A stretch of DNA of 64,000 nt from Hyphomicrobiales bacterium (GTDB lineage: Bacteria > Pseudomonadota > Alphaproteobacteria > Rhizobiales > Rhizobiaceae): NCBI GenBank assembly GCA_900467745.1, contig UBQW01000025.1, positions 171,530 to 235,529 of the forward strand, read 5' to 3'. The notes beneath the pieces were generated by a model. It saw nothing but the letters and a program-made list of their open reading frames with translations, was not told where the DNA came from and searched no databases. Of this stretch, positions 43,259-52,286 are shown in pieces (positions within the stretch are counted from its first letter, which is position 1; every line of letters begins with the position of its first letter). A program made the translations under genes and the position numbers.

Positions 43259-45610
43259 ATGTTTCTGGAAGATGAAGTCACTTTGAGGCGGCTGCGCGCC
43301 GCCCGCGTTTCCATATCCCTGCTGATCGCATTCGTGGCATTCGCCGCCTCCATTCTGGTCACATCAGGACTGGTGACGGCCGCCTATGCCGCCGAAGAGA
43401 GCCAGCTGAAAGCCCGCGAGATCGCCGGCCTGATCAAGCCGAACGACGTCAACAGCGGCTCCTTGCTCTTTCCCGCCAAGGAACCCGGCTTCTTCGTCGA
43501 GGCGCCGCGTCTGAAGACCGACGTCGAGATGGATGTCACCGGGCCCATTGCCCGCGTCAAGGTCACCCAGCGCTTCCAGAACCCGAGCAAGGGTTGGGTC
43601 GAAGGCACCTACGTCTTCCCGCTACCGGAAAATTCCGCTGTTGACGTCCTGAAGATGCAGATCGGCGACCGCTTCATCGAAGGCCAGATCAAGCCACGAC
43701 AGGAAGCCCGCGAGATTTACGAACAGGCCAAGGCCGAGGGCAAGAAGACCGCACTTCTGGAACAGCAGCGCCCCAACATCTTCACCAACCAGGTCGCCAA
43801 CATCGGCCCCGGCGAAACCATCGTCGTCCAGGTCGAATACCAGCAGACGGTCCACCAGTCCGGTGGCGAGTTCTCGCTGCGCTTCCCGATGGTCGTGGCG
43901 CCCCGCTACAATCCGGCGCCGATCGTCCAGACCGTCGAATTCAACAACGGCGCCGGCTTCGCCGTCCCGTCCGATCCGGTCGAAAACCGCGAGAAGATCA
44001 CCGCACCGGTGCTCGATCCGCGCGAAAACGCCAAGATCAACCCTGTCGCGCTGACCGTGAAGCTGAAGGCCGGCTTCCCGCTCGGCGACGTCAAATCCTC
44101 CTTCCACGATGTCGATATCAAGACCGACGGCGACCAGAACCGCGTGATCGCGCTGAAGAATGAAACCGTTCCCGCCGACAAGGATTTCGAGCTCACCTGG
44201 AAGGCCGCCCCCGGCAAGACGCCGAGTGCCGGCCTGTTCCGCGAAGTGCGCGACGGCAAGACCTACCTTCTCGCCTTCGTCACCCCGCCCGCGACGCCGG
44301 ATGCGAATGCAGCGCCTGCCAAGCGTGAGGTCGTCTTCGTCATCGACAATTCCGGCTCCATGTCCGGCCCGTCGATCGAGCAGGCGAAGGAAAGCCTGGC
44401 GCTTGCCATCTCCAGGCTCAACACCGACGATCGCTTCAACGTCATCCGCTTCGACGACACGATGACCGATTACTTCAACGGCCTCGTCGCCGCCTCCCCC
44501 GACAATCGCGAAAAGGCGATATCCTATGTCAGGAGCCTGAATGCCGATGGCGGCACCGAGATGCTGCCGGCGTTGCAGGATGCTCTGCGCAACCAGGGCT
44601 CGGTCGCGCCGGGCACGCTGCGCCAGGTCGTCTTCCTCACCGACGGTGCGATCGGCAACGAGCAGCAGCTCTTCACCGAGATCACCCAGAACCGTGGCGA
44701 CGCCCGTGTCTTCACCGTCGGCATCGGCTCGGCGCCAAACTCCTACTTCATGACCAAGGCCGCCGAGATGGGCCGCGGCACCTTCACCCAGATCGGCTCC
44801 ACCGACCAGATCGCCACGCGCATGGCCGAGCTGTTCGAGAAGCTGCAGAACCCGGCGATGACCGATATCGCCGCGACCTTCGAAAACGCCAAGGCCGAAG
44901 ACATCACCCCCAACCCGATGCCCGACCTCTACACCGGCGAACCCGTGGTGCTGACCGCAGAACTGCCGGACGCCAAGCCGACGGGCAAACTGCAGATCAC
45001 GGGCAAGACCGGCGTCCAGCCGTGGCGCGTCGAGATGGATATCGCCAACGCCGCCGACGGCCAGGGCATCTCCAAGCTCTGGGCGCGCCGCAAGATCGAC
45101 GACCTCGAAGCCCGCGCCTATGAGCGCCAGGACCCGACTGCGCTCGACAAGGATGTCGAGACCGTGGCGCTCGCCCACCACTTGGTCTCGCGCATGACCA
45201 GCCTCGTCGCCGTCGACGTCACCCCATCGCGTCCTTCAGACAAGCCGCTGGATTCCGCCAAGCTCCCGCTCAACCTCCCCGATGGCTGGGACTTCGAGAA
45301 AGTCTACGGCGAGACCGCCCCGGCCCCGCAGGCACCTTCAGGCAGCGGACCCGACCACGCCATGGCCGCACCGCTGCAGCAGGTGGCAGAGCTCGCGGCA
45401 ACCCGCATGGCGGCCGCCCCGACACCCAAGGCCGCCAACCTGATCGCCCAGCGCTCGGCCTCCATCCAGCTGCCGCAGACCGCCACCCGCGCCGACGAGC
45501 AGATCGCCCGCGGCGTCACGCTGATGATCCTGGCGCTGGTGGCCGCAAGCGGTCTGATGGCGTGGAGACGCCGCAACGCCATGGCGGGAGGAACCCGCCG
45601 TGGCCATTAG
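43259..45610 (+). CDS. Sortase-target protein with VIT and von Willebrand A domains
   Basis: A 783-residue exported protein of the type called marine proteobacterial sortase target. It has an N-terminal signal/anchor (residues about 15-48, SLLIAFVAFAASILVTSG...AAYAAEE), a VIT domain (about 70-200, MDVTGPIARVKVTQRFQNPSKGWVEGTYVFPLPENSAVDVLKM), a vWA domain (about 355-530) with an intact MIDAS D-N-S-G-S-M-S-G, and a C-terminal sorting signal: LPQTA at 738-742, a hydrophobic stretch and WRRRNAMAGGTRRG. Its dedicated sortase gene overlaps its 3' end. In inter-alpha-trypsin-like proteins VIT and vWA bind ligands; the role here is unknown. Confidence 0.93.
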   Translation: MFLEDEVTLRRLRAARVSISLLIAFVAFAASILVTSGLVTAAYAAEESQLKAREIAGLIKPNDVNSGSLLFPAKEPGFFVEAPRLKTDVEMDVTGPIARVKVTQRFQNPSKGWVEGTYVFPLPENSAVDVLKMQIGDRFIEGQIKPRQEAREIYEQAKAEGKKTALLEQQRPNIFTNQVANIGPGETIVVQVEYQQTVHQSGGEFSLRFPMVVAPRYNPAPIVQTVEFNNGAGFAVPSDPVENREKITAPVLDPRENAKINPVALTVKLKAGFPLGDVKSSFHDVDIKTDGDQNRVIALKNETVPADKDFELTWKAAPGKTPSAGLFREVRDGKTYLLAFVTPPATPDANAAPAKREVVFVIDNSGSMSGPSIEQAKESLALAISRLNTDDRFNVIRFDDTMTDYFNGLVAASPDNREKAISYVRSLNADGGTEMLPALQDALRNQGSVAPGTLRQVVFLTDGAIGNEQQLFTEITQNRGDARVFTVGIGSAPNSYFMTKAAEMGRGTFTQIGSTDQIATRMAELFEKLQNPAMTDIAATFENAKAEDITPNPMPDLYTGEPVVLTAELPDAKPTGKLQITGKTGVQPWRVEMDIANAADGQGISKLWARRKIDDLEARAYERQDPTALDKDVETVALAHHLVSRMTSLVAVDVTPSRPSDKPLDSAKLPLNLPDGWDFEKVYGETAPAPQAPSGSGPDHAMAAPLQQVAELAATRMAAAPTPKAANLIAQRSASIQLPQTATRADEQIARGVTLMILALVAASGLMAWRRRNAMAGGTRRGH

Positions 45611-46379
45611 AACGGGCAGAACCAGCGGAGCCGGGCCGGCCGATGACTTCGGCCCGCTTCCCACCTATCTGGAACTCGCCATGGCGACGGCGGCGGCAAC
45701 CGCCTTCGACGCACCCGACAACAAGCAGGCGTCGGCGCTGTGGCCGCGCTTCTCGGTGGTCGAGAAGGTGATCGCCTCAGGCATCGCCATCCTGGCGCTC
45801 TATGGCATGATCCTGATCAGCGACGGCATCTACATCAAGGCGAAGGCGCAGCTATCGCAGTTCCTGCTCGCGCGCGCCTTCGCGGCCGAGCTGCGCGGCG
45901 AGGACGCCAAGCCTTGGCCCTGGGCCGACTTCACCACCGAGGCGAAGGTTAGCGCCCCGCGCCTCGGCAAGCAGGCGATCGTTCTCTCCGGCGCCTCCGG
46001 CGAGGCGCTCGCCTTCGGCCCCGCATGGCTGACGAACACGCCGCAGCCCGGCGACGAGGGCACATCCGTCATCGCTGCCCATCGCGACACCCACTTCCGC
46101 TGGCTGAAAGACGTCAAGCCGGGCGATGAGATCGAAGTGACGCGCCGTGACGGCGAACACCTGATATTCAAGGCCGGCGAAGGCCGCGTCGTCTCCTGGG
46201 ACAATAGCGGCATAGACCCGGCAGCACACGGCCATAACCTCGTGCTGGCGACCTGCTGGCCCTTCGGCGCCACCGAACGCGGGCCGCTCCGCTACATCGT
46301 CGAAGCCGAACTCGTCGACGCAAGAACGACCGGCTCGGTTCAGAACCGAAACACAATGCCGTTATCCAACACCCCTTGA
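45600..46379 (+). CDS. Class GN sortase
   Basis: A 259-residue Gram-negative sortase that should cleave the LPQTA signal of the preceding protein in the periplasm. It has one membrane segment (about 53-76), then the sortase barrel with catalytic His161 (IAAHRDTHF), Cys219 (LATCWPFG) and an Arg at 227 or 231 (ERGPLRYIVEA). The GTG start at 45600, with GGGAGG eight bases upstream, lies inside the last codons of the target gene, an 11-base overlap. The other possible start is ATG 45678. Confidence 0.92.
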   Translation: MAIRTGRTSGAGPADDFGPLPTYLELAMATAAATAFDAPDNKQASALWPRFSVVEKVIASGIAILALYGMILISDGIYIKAKAQLSQFLLARAFAAELRGEDAKPWPWADFTTEAKVSAPRLGKQAIVLSGASGEALAFGPAWLTNTPQPGDEGTSVIAAHRDTHFRWLKDVKPGDEIEVTRRDGEHLIFKAGEGRVVSWDNSGIDPAAHGHNLVLATCWPFGATERGPLRYIVEAELVDARTTGSVQNRNTMPLSNTP

Positions 46380-46454
46380 GGGTTGAAGCAAGGCGCCTGC
46401 TCCTCCAACTCTCAGGCGGATTGACATTTGTAAGCTGGCATTAGGGGATGGGGA

Positions 46455-47603
46455 ATGAGAGCAGTTTCGACACTTGGATTAGGCGTGGCGCTGGCGGCGG
46501 TCGTCGCGCAGTCCGCGCCTGTCATGGCGGCTGACACGGTCGAGACCAAGAAGGTGCAGGTTCAGGTCGAAACGATCGCCTCGGGGCTAGAGCACCCTTG
46601 GGCGGTGGCTGTCCTTCCCGATGGCGGCTATCTCGTGACCGAACGCCCCGGCCGTTTGCGGATCGTCCGCGACGGCAAGCTCTCGGCGCCGATATCAGGC
46701 GTCCCCAAGGTCTACGCCAGAAGCCAGGGCGGCCTGATGGACGTGGAACTGGCGCCCGATTTCGCCACCTCGCGGACTCTTTATCTCACGGCGTCGACAC
46801 CGGGTGACGGCGGCTCCGGCACCGAAGCTTTCAGCGCCACGCTTTCGGCCGACGGAACCGCGCTTGAGAACGTCAAGTCGATCTTCAAGATGCGCAAGTT
46901 CACCAGCGGCGGCATCCAGTATGGCTCGCGCATCGCCATCGCCAAGGATGGCTCGCTCTTCATCAGCATCGGCGACCGCGGTGATCGCGACCGCTCGCAG
47001 GATTGGCAGGACGATGCCGGCTCGATCGTCCATATCAATGCCGATGGCAGCATCCCCAATGACAATCCCTTCAAGGACGGCGCCAAGGCGCTGCCGGAAA
47101 TCTGGTCGAAGGGCCACAGGAACCCGCAGGGCATCACCTTCGACGCCGCCGACGGCAAGCTCTATACCGTCGAGCACGGTGCGCGCGGCGGCGACGAGAT
47201 CAACGGCATCGAGCCGGGCAAGAATTACGGCTGGCCGATCATCACCTACGGCCGCGACTATTCCGGCGCCGAGATCGGCGAAGGCACCGCCAAGAAGGGG
47301 CTGGAGCAACCGCTCTATTATTGGGACCCATCGATCGCGCCGGGCGCCGTCGCCGTCTATCGCGGCAAGATGTTTCCGGAATGGAATGGCGATTTCCTGG
47401 TCGCAGCCCTGAAATTCCAGCTCCTGTCGCGCATGCAGCGCGATGACAGCGGCGCCTTCGTCGCCGAAGAGCGTATCTTCGATGGCGCCTATGGCCGCAT
47501 GCGCGATATCGTGGTGGCGCCCGACGGCGCGCTTCTGATCGTCACCGACGAGGATGACGGCGCGCTGCTGCGCGTCTCCCGAGCACCCGCCAACAACGGC
47601 TGA
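46455..47603 (+). CDS. PQQ-dependent sugar dehydrogenase-like protein (soluble aldose dehydrogenase family)
   Basis: A 382-residue periplasmic six-bladed beta-propeller of the YliI/Asd type that oxidises sugars using PQQ. The N-terminus is a signal peptide (MRAVSTLGLGVALAAVVAQSAPVMAAD). Family motifs: EHPWAVAVLPDGGYLVTERPGRLRIV, GGLMDVELAPDF, SIGDRGDRDRSQD, GHRNPQGI with the catalytic His region, EHGARGGDEIN and GKNYGWPIITYGRDYSG. No pqq biosynthesis genes are in this window. Confidence 0.93.
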   Translation: MRAVSTLGLGVALAAVVAQSAPVMAADTVETKKVQVQVETIASGLEHPWAVAVLPDGGYLVTERPGRLRIVRDGKLSAPISGVPKVYARSQGGLMDVELAPDFATSRTLYLTASTPGDGGSGTEAFSATLSADGTALENVKSIFKMRKFTSGGIQYGSRIAIAKDGSLFISIGDRGDRDRSQDWQDDAGSIVHINADGSIPNDNPFKDGAKALPEIWSKGHRNPQGITFDAADGKLYTVEHGARGGDEINGIEPGKNYGWPIITYGRDYSGAEIGEGTAKKGLEQPLYYWDPSIAPGAVAVYRGKMFPEWNGDFLVAALKFQLLSRMQRDDSGAFVAEERIFDGAYGRMRDIVVAPDGALLIVTDEDDGALLRVSRAPANNG

Positions 47604-47739
47604 TCTCGCCGGCAGGCGTCGCCTTGCTGCGGTCGAACGAAACTGGTAACGGTCGCCCATCTCGACCACATCTTTTTCGGCCGCAAAGCGCTAACCCCGT
47701 CTGGCCGACCTCCCCGAGGCTGACCCGATTGAGGCTGAC

Positions 47740-48654
47740 ATGACGCGCATACAGGCGAACCTTGTTCTATTGCTGGCCGGCGCCATCTGGGGCGGCGGCT
47801 TCGTCGCGCAGTCGACGGCGATGGAAACGATCGGTCCGCTCTGGTTCGTCGGCTTGCGCTTCGCCATCGCCACCGTCGCGGTCCTCCCTTTCGCTCTGAT
47901 CGAGGCGCGCAAAAGCAAGACCAAGACCACCGGGCGCCACGCGATGCTCTATCTGCTGATCGGCCTGACCCTATTCGGCGTCATGATCACCCAGCAGATC
48001 GGTCTCCAGACGACGACGGTGACCAATTCAAGCTTCCTCACCGGGCTCTACGTCGTCATCGTTCCGATCATCGCCGTGTTTTTTCTGCGCCGGGCGCCGC
48101 ACTGGATCGTCTGGCCGGGCGCCTTGATGGCCTTGACCGGCATCTATCTGCTGTCGGGTGGCGACATGTCGGCCCTGTCGCGCGGCGATATCCTGACCAT
48201 CTTCTGCGCTGTCTTCTCCGCCGGCCAGATCACGCTCGCCGGCATCATTGTCTCCGAGACCGGCCGAGCCCTGACGCTGTCGGTGGCGCAGTTCGCCGTC
48301 ACCGCCGTGCTAGCGCTGGCAGCCGCCGTCATTGTAGAGCCCATCAGCCTGGCGGCGATCTGGGACGCAGCTCCGGAGATCCTCTATGTCGGCATCTTCT
48401 CGTCTGGCATTGCGTTTTCGCTGCAGATCATCGGCCAGCGCTACACCACCTCCTCGCAAGCGGCGATCTTCCTGTCGTCCGAAGCGCTGTTTGGCGCCGC
48501 ACTCGGCGCCCTGGTGCTGGGCGAGAAGATCTCCGCTCTCGGCTATGTCGGCTGCGCGCTGATGTTCGCGGCAATGCTTCTAGTTGAAATCGTCCCCGAG
48601 ATAGCGCGTCGACGTCGCCAAAACGGCCTGCTTATCGGCCAAAATCCGGGCTGA
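47740..48654 (+). CDS. EamA-family (DMT) permease
   Basis: A 304-residue inner-membrane protein with ten hydrophobic segments in two tandem EamA repeats: residues about 5-135 (NLVLLLAGAIWGGGFVAQSTAM...) and about 145-285 (GDILTIFCAVFSAGQITLAG...; SSEALFGAALGALVLGEKISALGYVGCALM). Such proteins export amino acids, drugs or metabolites; the substrate cannot be told from sequence. The signature SSEALFG at the end is typical of the family. Confidence 0.9.
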   Translation: MTRIQANLVLLLAGAIWGGGFVAQSTAMETIGPLWFVGLRFAIATVAVLPFALIEARKSKTKTTGRHAMLYLLIGLTLFGVMITQQIGLQTTTVTNSSFLTGLYVVIVPIIAVFFLRRAPHWIVWPGALMALTGIYLLSGGDMSALSRGDILTIFCAVFSAGQITLAGIIVSETGRALTLSVAQFAVTAVLALAAAVIVEPISLAAIWDAAPEILYVGIFSSGIAFSLQIIGQRYTTSSQAAIFLSSEALFGAALGALVLGEKISALGYVGCALMFAAMLLVEIVPEIARRRRQNGLLIGQNPG

Positions 48655-49117
48655 AGCCGAAAATATGAAAAAAAGTTTAACGTTCGCCAGGTCGCGCACA
48701 CGTTGTAATTTTGGCAAAATCTGCTCCTAAAATATATTGCTCGCGATACAAAACGTTATCCAGAGGCGACTGATGAGTGCTTTTTTTCGTCAGAGCGCAG
48801 AACCCACCCGGAATTGGCGCGCGAGGCAGCGTTGCGTCGGAAAACTTTTGCTTGCCAAAAGTGAATAATCACAGCAATCTCGTGGCGTTCGGGCATTTTG
48901 CGAGCATGGGAAGTCCTTAAGATTGTGCGCGCCGGAGACGCTAATACTCCGGTCGGTTGGTTCTAAATAAGCAGGCGGAAGTTCTGCGGAGAACTATACT
49001 GATTTAGAGGGGACCTTTTTCTCACAATTCAATAATTGCCTGTTAACGTCTCCGTGAGGAGGCAATATCAGTATGCTGCCCGTGTGGATGGCGGGCAGAG
49101 ATCAAAGGACCTGACGC
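48655..49117 (+). promoter_or_regulatory. Long structured leader and promoter region of the cold-shock gene
   Basis: 463 bases without a credible coding frame. Near the gene two hairpins are clear: TTGC...CTCC-GTGA-GGAG-GCAA (49036-49065, with a GNRA-like loop) and CTGCCCG-N9-CGGGCAG (49076-49098); then AAAGGA and the ATG at 49118. Further upstream lie AGTTCT-gcgg-AGAACT (near 48979-48994) and CGGAG...CTCCG (near 48930-48954). Cold-shock genes commonly have long leaders that fold differently by temperature; here that is inference. Confidence 0.55.
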
Positions 49118-49333
49118 ATGGCCGAGACTGGGACTGTAAAATTCTTCAACACCGACAAGGGCTTTGGCTTTATCAAGCCTGACAAGGGCGGCGCGGACAT
49201 CTTCGTTCACATTTCCGCCGTGCAGGCTTCCGGATTGGCCGGACTGACGGAAAACCAGAAGGTTAGCTTCGACACCGAACCGGATCGTCGCGGCAAGGGC
49301 CCGAAGGCCGTCAACCTGCAGATCGACGGCTGA
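49118..49333 (+). CDS. Cold-shock protein (CspA family)
   Basis: A 71-residue single-stranded nucleic acid-binding beta-barrel acting as an RNA chaperone. RNP1 is KGFGFIKP and RNP2 is DIFVHISAV, with the usual aromatic and basic residues. It is monocistronic, preceded by a long structured leader and followed by a terminator. Several paralogues are usual in rhizobia; which csp this is cannot be decided. Confidence 0.95.
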   Translation: MAETGTVKFFNTDKGFGFIKPDKGGADIFVHISAVQASGLAGLTENQKVSFDTEPDRRGKGPKAVNLQIDG

Positions 49334-49359
49334 TAGAGCCTACCTTTGCAATCGAGTTG

Positions 49360-49384
49360 AAGCCCGGCGGGCCGCCGGGTTTTA
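49360..49384 (+). terminator. Terminator of the cold-shock gene
   Basis: CCCGGC (49363-49368) pairs with GCCGGG (49374-49379) around a GC-rich loop, with AA before and TTTT after, 26 bases past the stop. Confidence 0.75.
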
Positions 49385-49470
49385 TCGTTCAGCCTGCATT
49401 CAGCCGCCAGCCGTTAACTTGCCATCATCAAGGTGCAAAACCGGCCAAGAGTTTGAACAGGACAGAACAC

Positions 49471-49905
49471 ATGAATAGCCTTGCCAAGACCCTTCTTCTG
49501 ACGGCAACCGCGGCTGCCATCACATTCTCGTCGATCGGTGTCGCATCGGCTGACGACTGGCGCTATCGCCACCACCATAACAATGATGCATGGGTCGGCG
49601 GCGCTGTCGGTCTGGCAACAGGCTTGATCGTCGGCTCGGCGATCGCCAATGCTCCGCGCTACGACGAACCGCGCTACATCGACCCGCCCTACGCCTATGA
49701 CGACGGTCCGGTCTACGCAGCACCTCCCCGCTATTATCGCCCGGCACCAGTGCGCTACTACCATCCGGCTCCGGTTCGCGTCGGCGTCGAGCCGTGGACC
49801 CCGCAGTGGGAACGCTACTGCTCTTATCGTTACCGTTCGTTTGATCCGCGCAGCGGCACCTTCATCGGCAATGACGGCCGCAGCCACTTCTGCGTCGCCA
49901 ACTGA
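49471..49905 (+). CDS. BA14K family exported protein
   Basis: A 144-residue envelope protein with a signal peptide (MNSLAKTLLLTATAAAITFSSIGVASADD), a Gly/Ala-rich hydrophobic segment near residues 42-58 (GGAVGLATGLIVGSAIANAP), a Tyr/Pro-rich spacer (YYRPAPVRYYHPAPVR) and a C-terminal BA14K module with paired cysteines (WERYCSYRYRSFDPRSG...GRSHFC). BA14K is an immunoreactive, lectin-like Brucella protein; such proteins abound in Rhizobiales. The start was chosen for the signal peptide; the frame is open 38 codons upstream. Confidence 0.9.
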   Translation: MNSLAKTLLLTATAAAITFSSIGVASADDWRYRHHHNNDAWVGGAVGLATGLIVGSAIANAPRYDEPRYIDPPYAYDDGPVYAAPPRYYRPAPVRYYHPAPVRVGVEPWTPQWERYCSYRYRSFDPRSGTFIGNDGRSHFCVAN

Positions 49906-49929
49906 TCGAACACTGATCGCTCATGCACG

Positions 49930-49958
49930 AAGCGCCGCTTTTCAGCGGCGCTTTTGTT
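49930..49958 (+). terminator. Terminator of the BA14K gene
   Basis: AAGCGCCGCT (49930-49939) and AGCGGCGCTT (49944-49953) around TTTC, followed by TTGTTTT. Confidence 0.9.
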
Positions 49959-49994
49959 TTGTGCGGACTTTGCCGACCCGATCCCCTGTCCGGA

Positions 49995-50645
49995 TCAAAG
50001 CCCCTGCAGATAAGGATTGCCGCGGCGCTCGTCGCCGATCCGGCTTCCCGGGCCGTGGCCACAGATAAAGCCGACCTCGTCGCCGAGCGGCACCACCTTG
50101 TCGCGGATGGAATCGAGCAACTGCTGGTGGTTTCCGCCGGGAAGATCGGTGCGGCCGATCGAACCGTTGAACAGAACGTCCCCCAGATGCGCGAACTTCT
50201 GCGCCCGGTTGAAATAGATGACATGCCCAGGCGCGTGACCCGGCGTGTGGTAGACCTCGAACACGTGCTCGCCGAAGGACACGGTGTCCCCATCCTTCAG
50301 CCAGCGGTCGGGCTCGACATTCTGCATCTGCCCCGCCGGCAGCCCATATTTCTCCGCCTGCGTCTCGATCCGTTGCAGCAGCGGCAGGTCGTCCTCGTGC
50401 GGGCCGATGATATCGACGCCAAGCGCTTCCTTGAGCTCCTTGGCCCCGCCGGCGTGATCGAGATGGCCGTGGGTCAGCCAGATCGCCCTGATCTTGAGCC
50501 CATTTTGCTCGATCCCCTGCAGGATATTGGCGACATCCCCGCCCGGATCGATCACCACGCCTTCCTTCGTCGCCTCATCGAAAAAGATCGTGCAGTTCTG
50601 CTGGAACGCTGTCACCGGAATGATCCCGGCCTGGAGCATGCTCAT
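49995..50645 (-). CDS. MBL-fold metallo-hydrolase (glyoxalase II-like)
   Basis: A 216-residue metallo-beta-lactamase-fold hydrolase. The HxHxDH zinc motif is THGHLDHAGG, followed by HTPGHAPGHVIYF, GDVLFNGSIGRTDLPGG and a final GHGPGSRIGDE. The group is often annotated as hydroxyacylglutathione hydrolase or thioesterase; it lacks the C-terminal substrate domain of true GloB, so the substrate is uncertain. ATG 50645 has GAGG six bases before it; an open extension of 46 codons upstream lacks similarity. Confidence 0.9.
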   Translation of the reverse strand: MSMLQAGIIPVTAFQQNCTIFFDEATKEGVVIDPGGDVANILQGIEQNGLKIRAIWLTHGHLDHAGGAKELKEALGVDIIGPHEDDLPLLQRIETQAEKYGLPAGQMQNVEPDRWLKDGDTVSFGEHVFEVYHTPGHAPGHVIYFNRAQKFAHLGDVLFNGSIGRTDLPGGNHQQLLDSIRDKVVPLGDEVGFICGHGPGSRIGDERRGNPYLQGL

Positions 50646-50841
50646 GGGGTGCCTCGCTTTGTGTCTTGCGCAGTTCGTCCGTCTCGATGTCGATATAGTC
50701 GCAAACGCCGGCCCGTGCAGCCTCGATTTTGCCAAGCCCTCCGTCACGCCGCAACGATAAGTGTAATCTCCTGTGATCGCCATCGGCGGAACCTCCCCTT
50801 GTTCCGGGCGTTACCAACCCGTCTATAAAAGGAGACCTACG

Positions 50842-51453
50842 ATGACCATGAAGCGAAATCTTTTCCTGGCAGGCGCAATGGTTCTGGCGACCGCCGGCCT
50901 CGCCCGCGCGGAAATGGCCGCAACGGCCATCAACGATCTGACCATTCACGCCGGCCCCGGCGAGCAGTATCCCGCTGTCGGCGTTGCGACTCGTGGCTCC
51001 GAAACCATCCTCGACGGCTGCGTCGCCGGTAGCCAGTGGTGCCGTGTCGATGTCAACGGCATGCGCGGCTGGGTTTACGCCCAGTACCTGCAGATGGATC
51101 AGGACGGCAACCAAGTGATCGTCCAGCAGCACCAGTCTGATCTCGATATCCCCGTTGTGACCTATGAAACCACGGCAGCGACCGGCCCCGCCGAACCCGC
51201 TCCGGGCGACGAACTGCTCGGCCCGGTCGGCTCGGTAGAGACGATCGAACCGCCGCAGACGGTCACCACCTATATCGAGAGCAACCCTGGTCGCACGGTC
51301 GAGGTCGGCGGTGATGTCGTCGTCGGCGCGCAGGTTCCGGGCACGGTGACGTTCCAGGAAATCCCTGACTACCAGTACCGCTACGCTCGCATCAACGACC
51401 GTCCGGTACTGGTCGATCCTGGCACGCGCCGTATCGTCTACGTCTACAACTAA
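50842..51453 (+). CDS. Exported protein with SH3-like and DUF1236 domains
   Basis: A 203-residue envelope protein with signal peptide (MTMKRNLFLAGAMVLATAGLARAE), a bacterial SH3 domain (about 25-88, TAINDLTIHAGPGEQYPAVGVATRGSETILDGC, then GMRGWVYAQYLQ) and a C-terminal DUF1236 segment (about 160-203, YQYRYARINDRPVLVDPGTRRIVYVYN). SH3b domains bind peptidoglycan peptides. GGAGACC precedes the ATG. Divergent from the MBL hydrolase. Confidence 0.9.
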   Translation: MTMKRNLFLAGAMVLATAGLARAEMAATAINDLTIHAGPGEQYPAVGVATRGSETILDGCVAGSQWCRVDVNGMRGWVYAQYLQMDQDGNQVIVQQHQSDLDIPVVTYETTAATGPAEPAPGDELLGPVGSVETIEPPQTVTTYIESNPGRTVEVGGDVVVGAQVPGTVTFQEIPDYQYRYARINDRPVLVDPGTRRIVYVYN

Positions 51454-51473
51454 GACCTGAAATCATGGACAAC

Positions 51474-51499
51474 AAAGGCGGCCACCCGGCCGCCTTTTT
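51474..51499 (+). terminator. Terminator after the SH3/DUF1236 gene
   Basis: AAAGGCGGCC (51474-51483) pairs with GGCCGCCTTT (51488-51497) around ACCC, then TT. Confidence 0.9.
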
Positions 51500-51710
51500 C
51501 ATGCGCGCTCGCCAGACGGCTGTGAACTCGCCGCCGCGCTCGCGTCATGCCTGTTGATTGTTGCCGCAAATATGCCTCTTAATCCAATCACGCAGGGGAA
51601 TTGCGTATCGCATGGGGAGTTTTGCGCGGGGGCATCTCGGTTCAACTGACAACACCGACCTTCTTTGCACGCGCGAAAGCCGAAAACCGAAAGACACTGG
51701 AAGATATGTC

Positions 51711-52286
51711 ATGATTACTGACGTATGTTCCCGCGCTGTCGGCCAAACGGCGCAGACTAGGAAAGGAAATGCCAAATTGGCACGACAGAGCAGCCCGAGA
51801 GCCGGCAGGCAGGAGCCCAAGCCGGAGCCTTTGACCAAGCCGTTGGAAAACACCGAAACCATCGACTTCGACATCATCGAGCTCCTGTTTTTCTCCTATC
51901 GGGACTTCGTCTCCGATCCGGATGCCATCCTGGCAAAGAGCGGCTTTGGACGTGCGCATCACCGCGTGGTGCATTTCGTTAACCGAAACCCCGGCATGAC
52001 CGTTGCCGATCTCCTGGATACGTTGAAGATAACCAAACAGAGTCTCGCAAGGGTACTCAAACAGCTTATCGATTCGGGGTATATTCAACAAAAAGCGGGG
52101 CCTGAGGACCGACGTCAGCGCAAGCTCTATCCCACCGCCACTGGCCGGGATCTGGTGCTTGCACTCGCCGAGCCGCAATCGCGCCGTATTGAGAGAGCAT
52201 TCGACGGGGCGTCTCCGGAGATAAGGGCTGGCGTCAAGGCCTTCCTGAGTGGCATGCAGAACAGACAAAACTCGAAAGCGGACTGA
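51711..52286 (+). CDS. MarR family transcriptional regulator (PetP-like)
   Basis: A 191-residue winged-helix regulator. A polar, Arg/Pro-rich N-terminus of about 45 residues precedes the MarR core (ELLFFSYRDFVSDPDAILAKSGFGRAHHRVVHFVNRNPGMTVADLLDTLKITKQSLARVLKQLIDSGYIQQKAGPEDRRQRKLYPT). MarR followed directly by an OmpR-type regulator is the petP-petR arrangement known from Rhodobacter. The next ATG overlaps nothing but begins right after this stop. ATG 51711 has GGAAGA upstream; open extension of 51 codons not used. Confidence 0.88.
   Translation: MITDVCSRAVGQTAQTRKGNAKLARQSSPRAGRQEPKPEPLTKPLENTETIDFDIIELLFFSYRDFVSDPDAILAKSGFGRAHHRVVHFVNRNPGMTVADLLDTLKITKQSLARVLKQLIDSGYIQQKAGPEDRRQRKLYPTATGRDLVLALAEPQSRRIERAFDGASPEIRAGVKAFLSGMQNRQNSKAD

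Noticed and set aside
43622..45181. A 519-codon minus-strand frame opposite the VIT/vWA gene
   Set aside because: Shadow of the plus-strand gene, whose VIT, vWA and sorting motifs are explicit.
49995..50783. 46-codon N-terminal extension of the MBL hydrolase
   Set aside because: The extension has no family similarity and overlaps the promoter side of the divergent SH3/DUF1236 gene; ATG 50645 has GAGG at good spacing.
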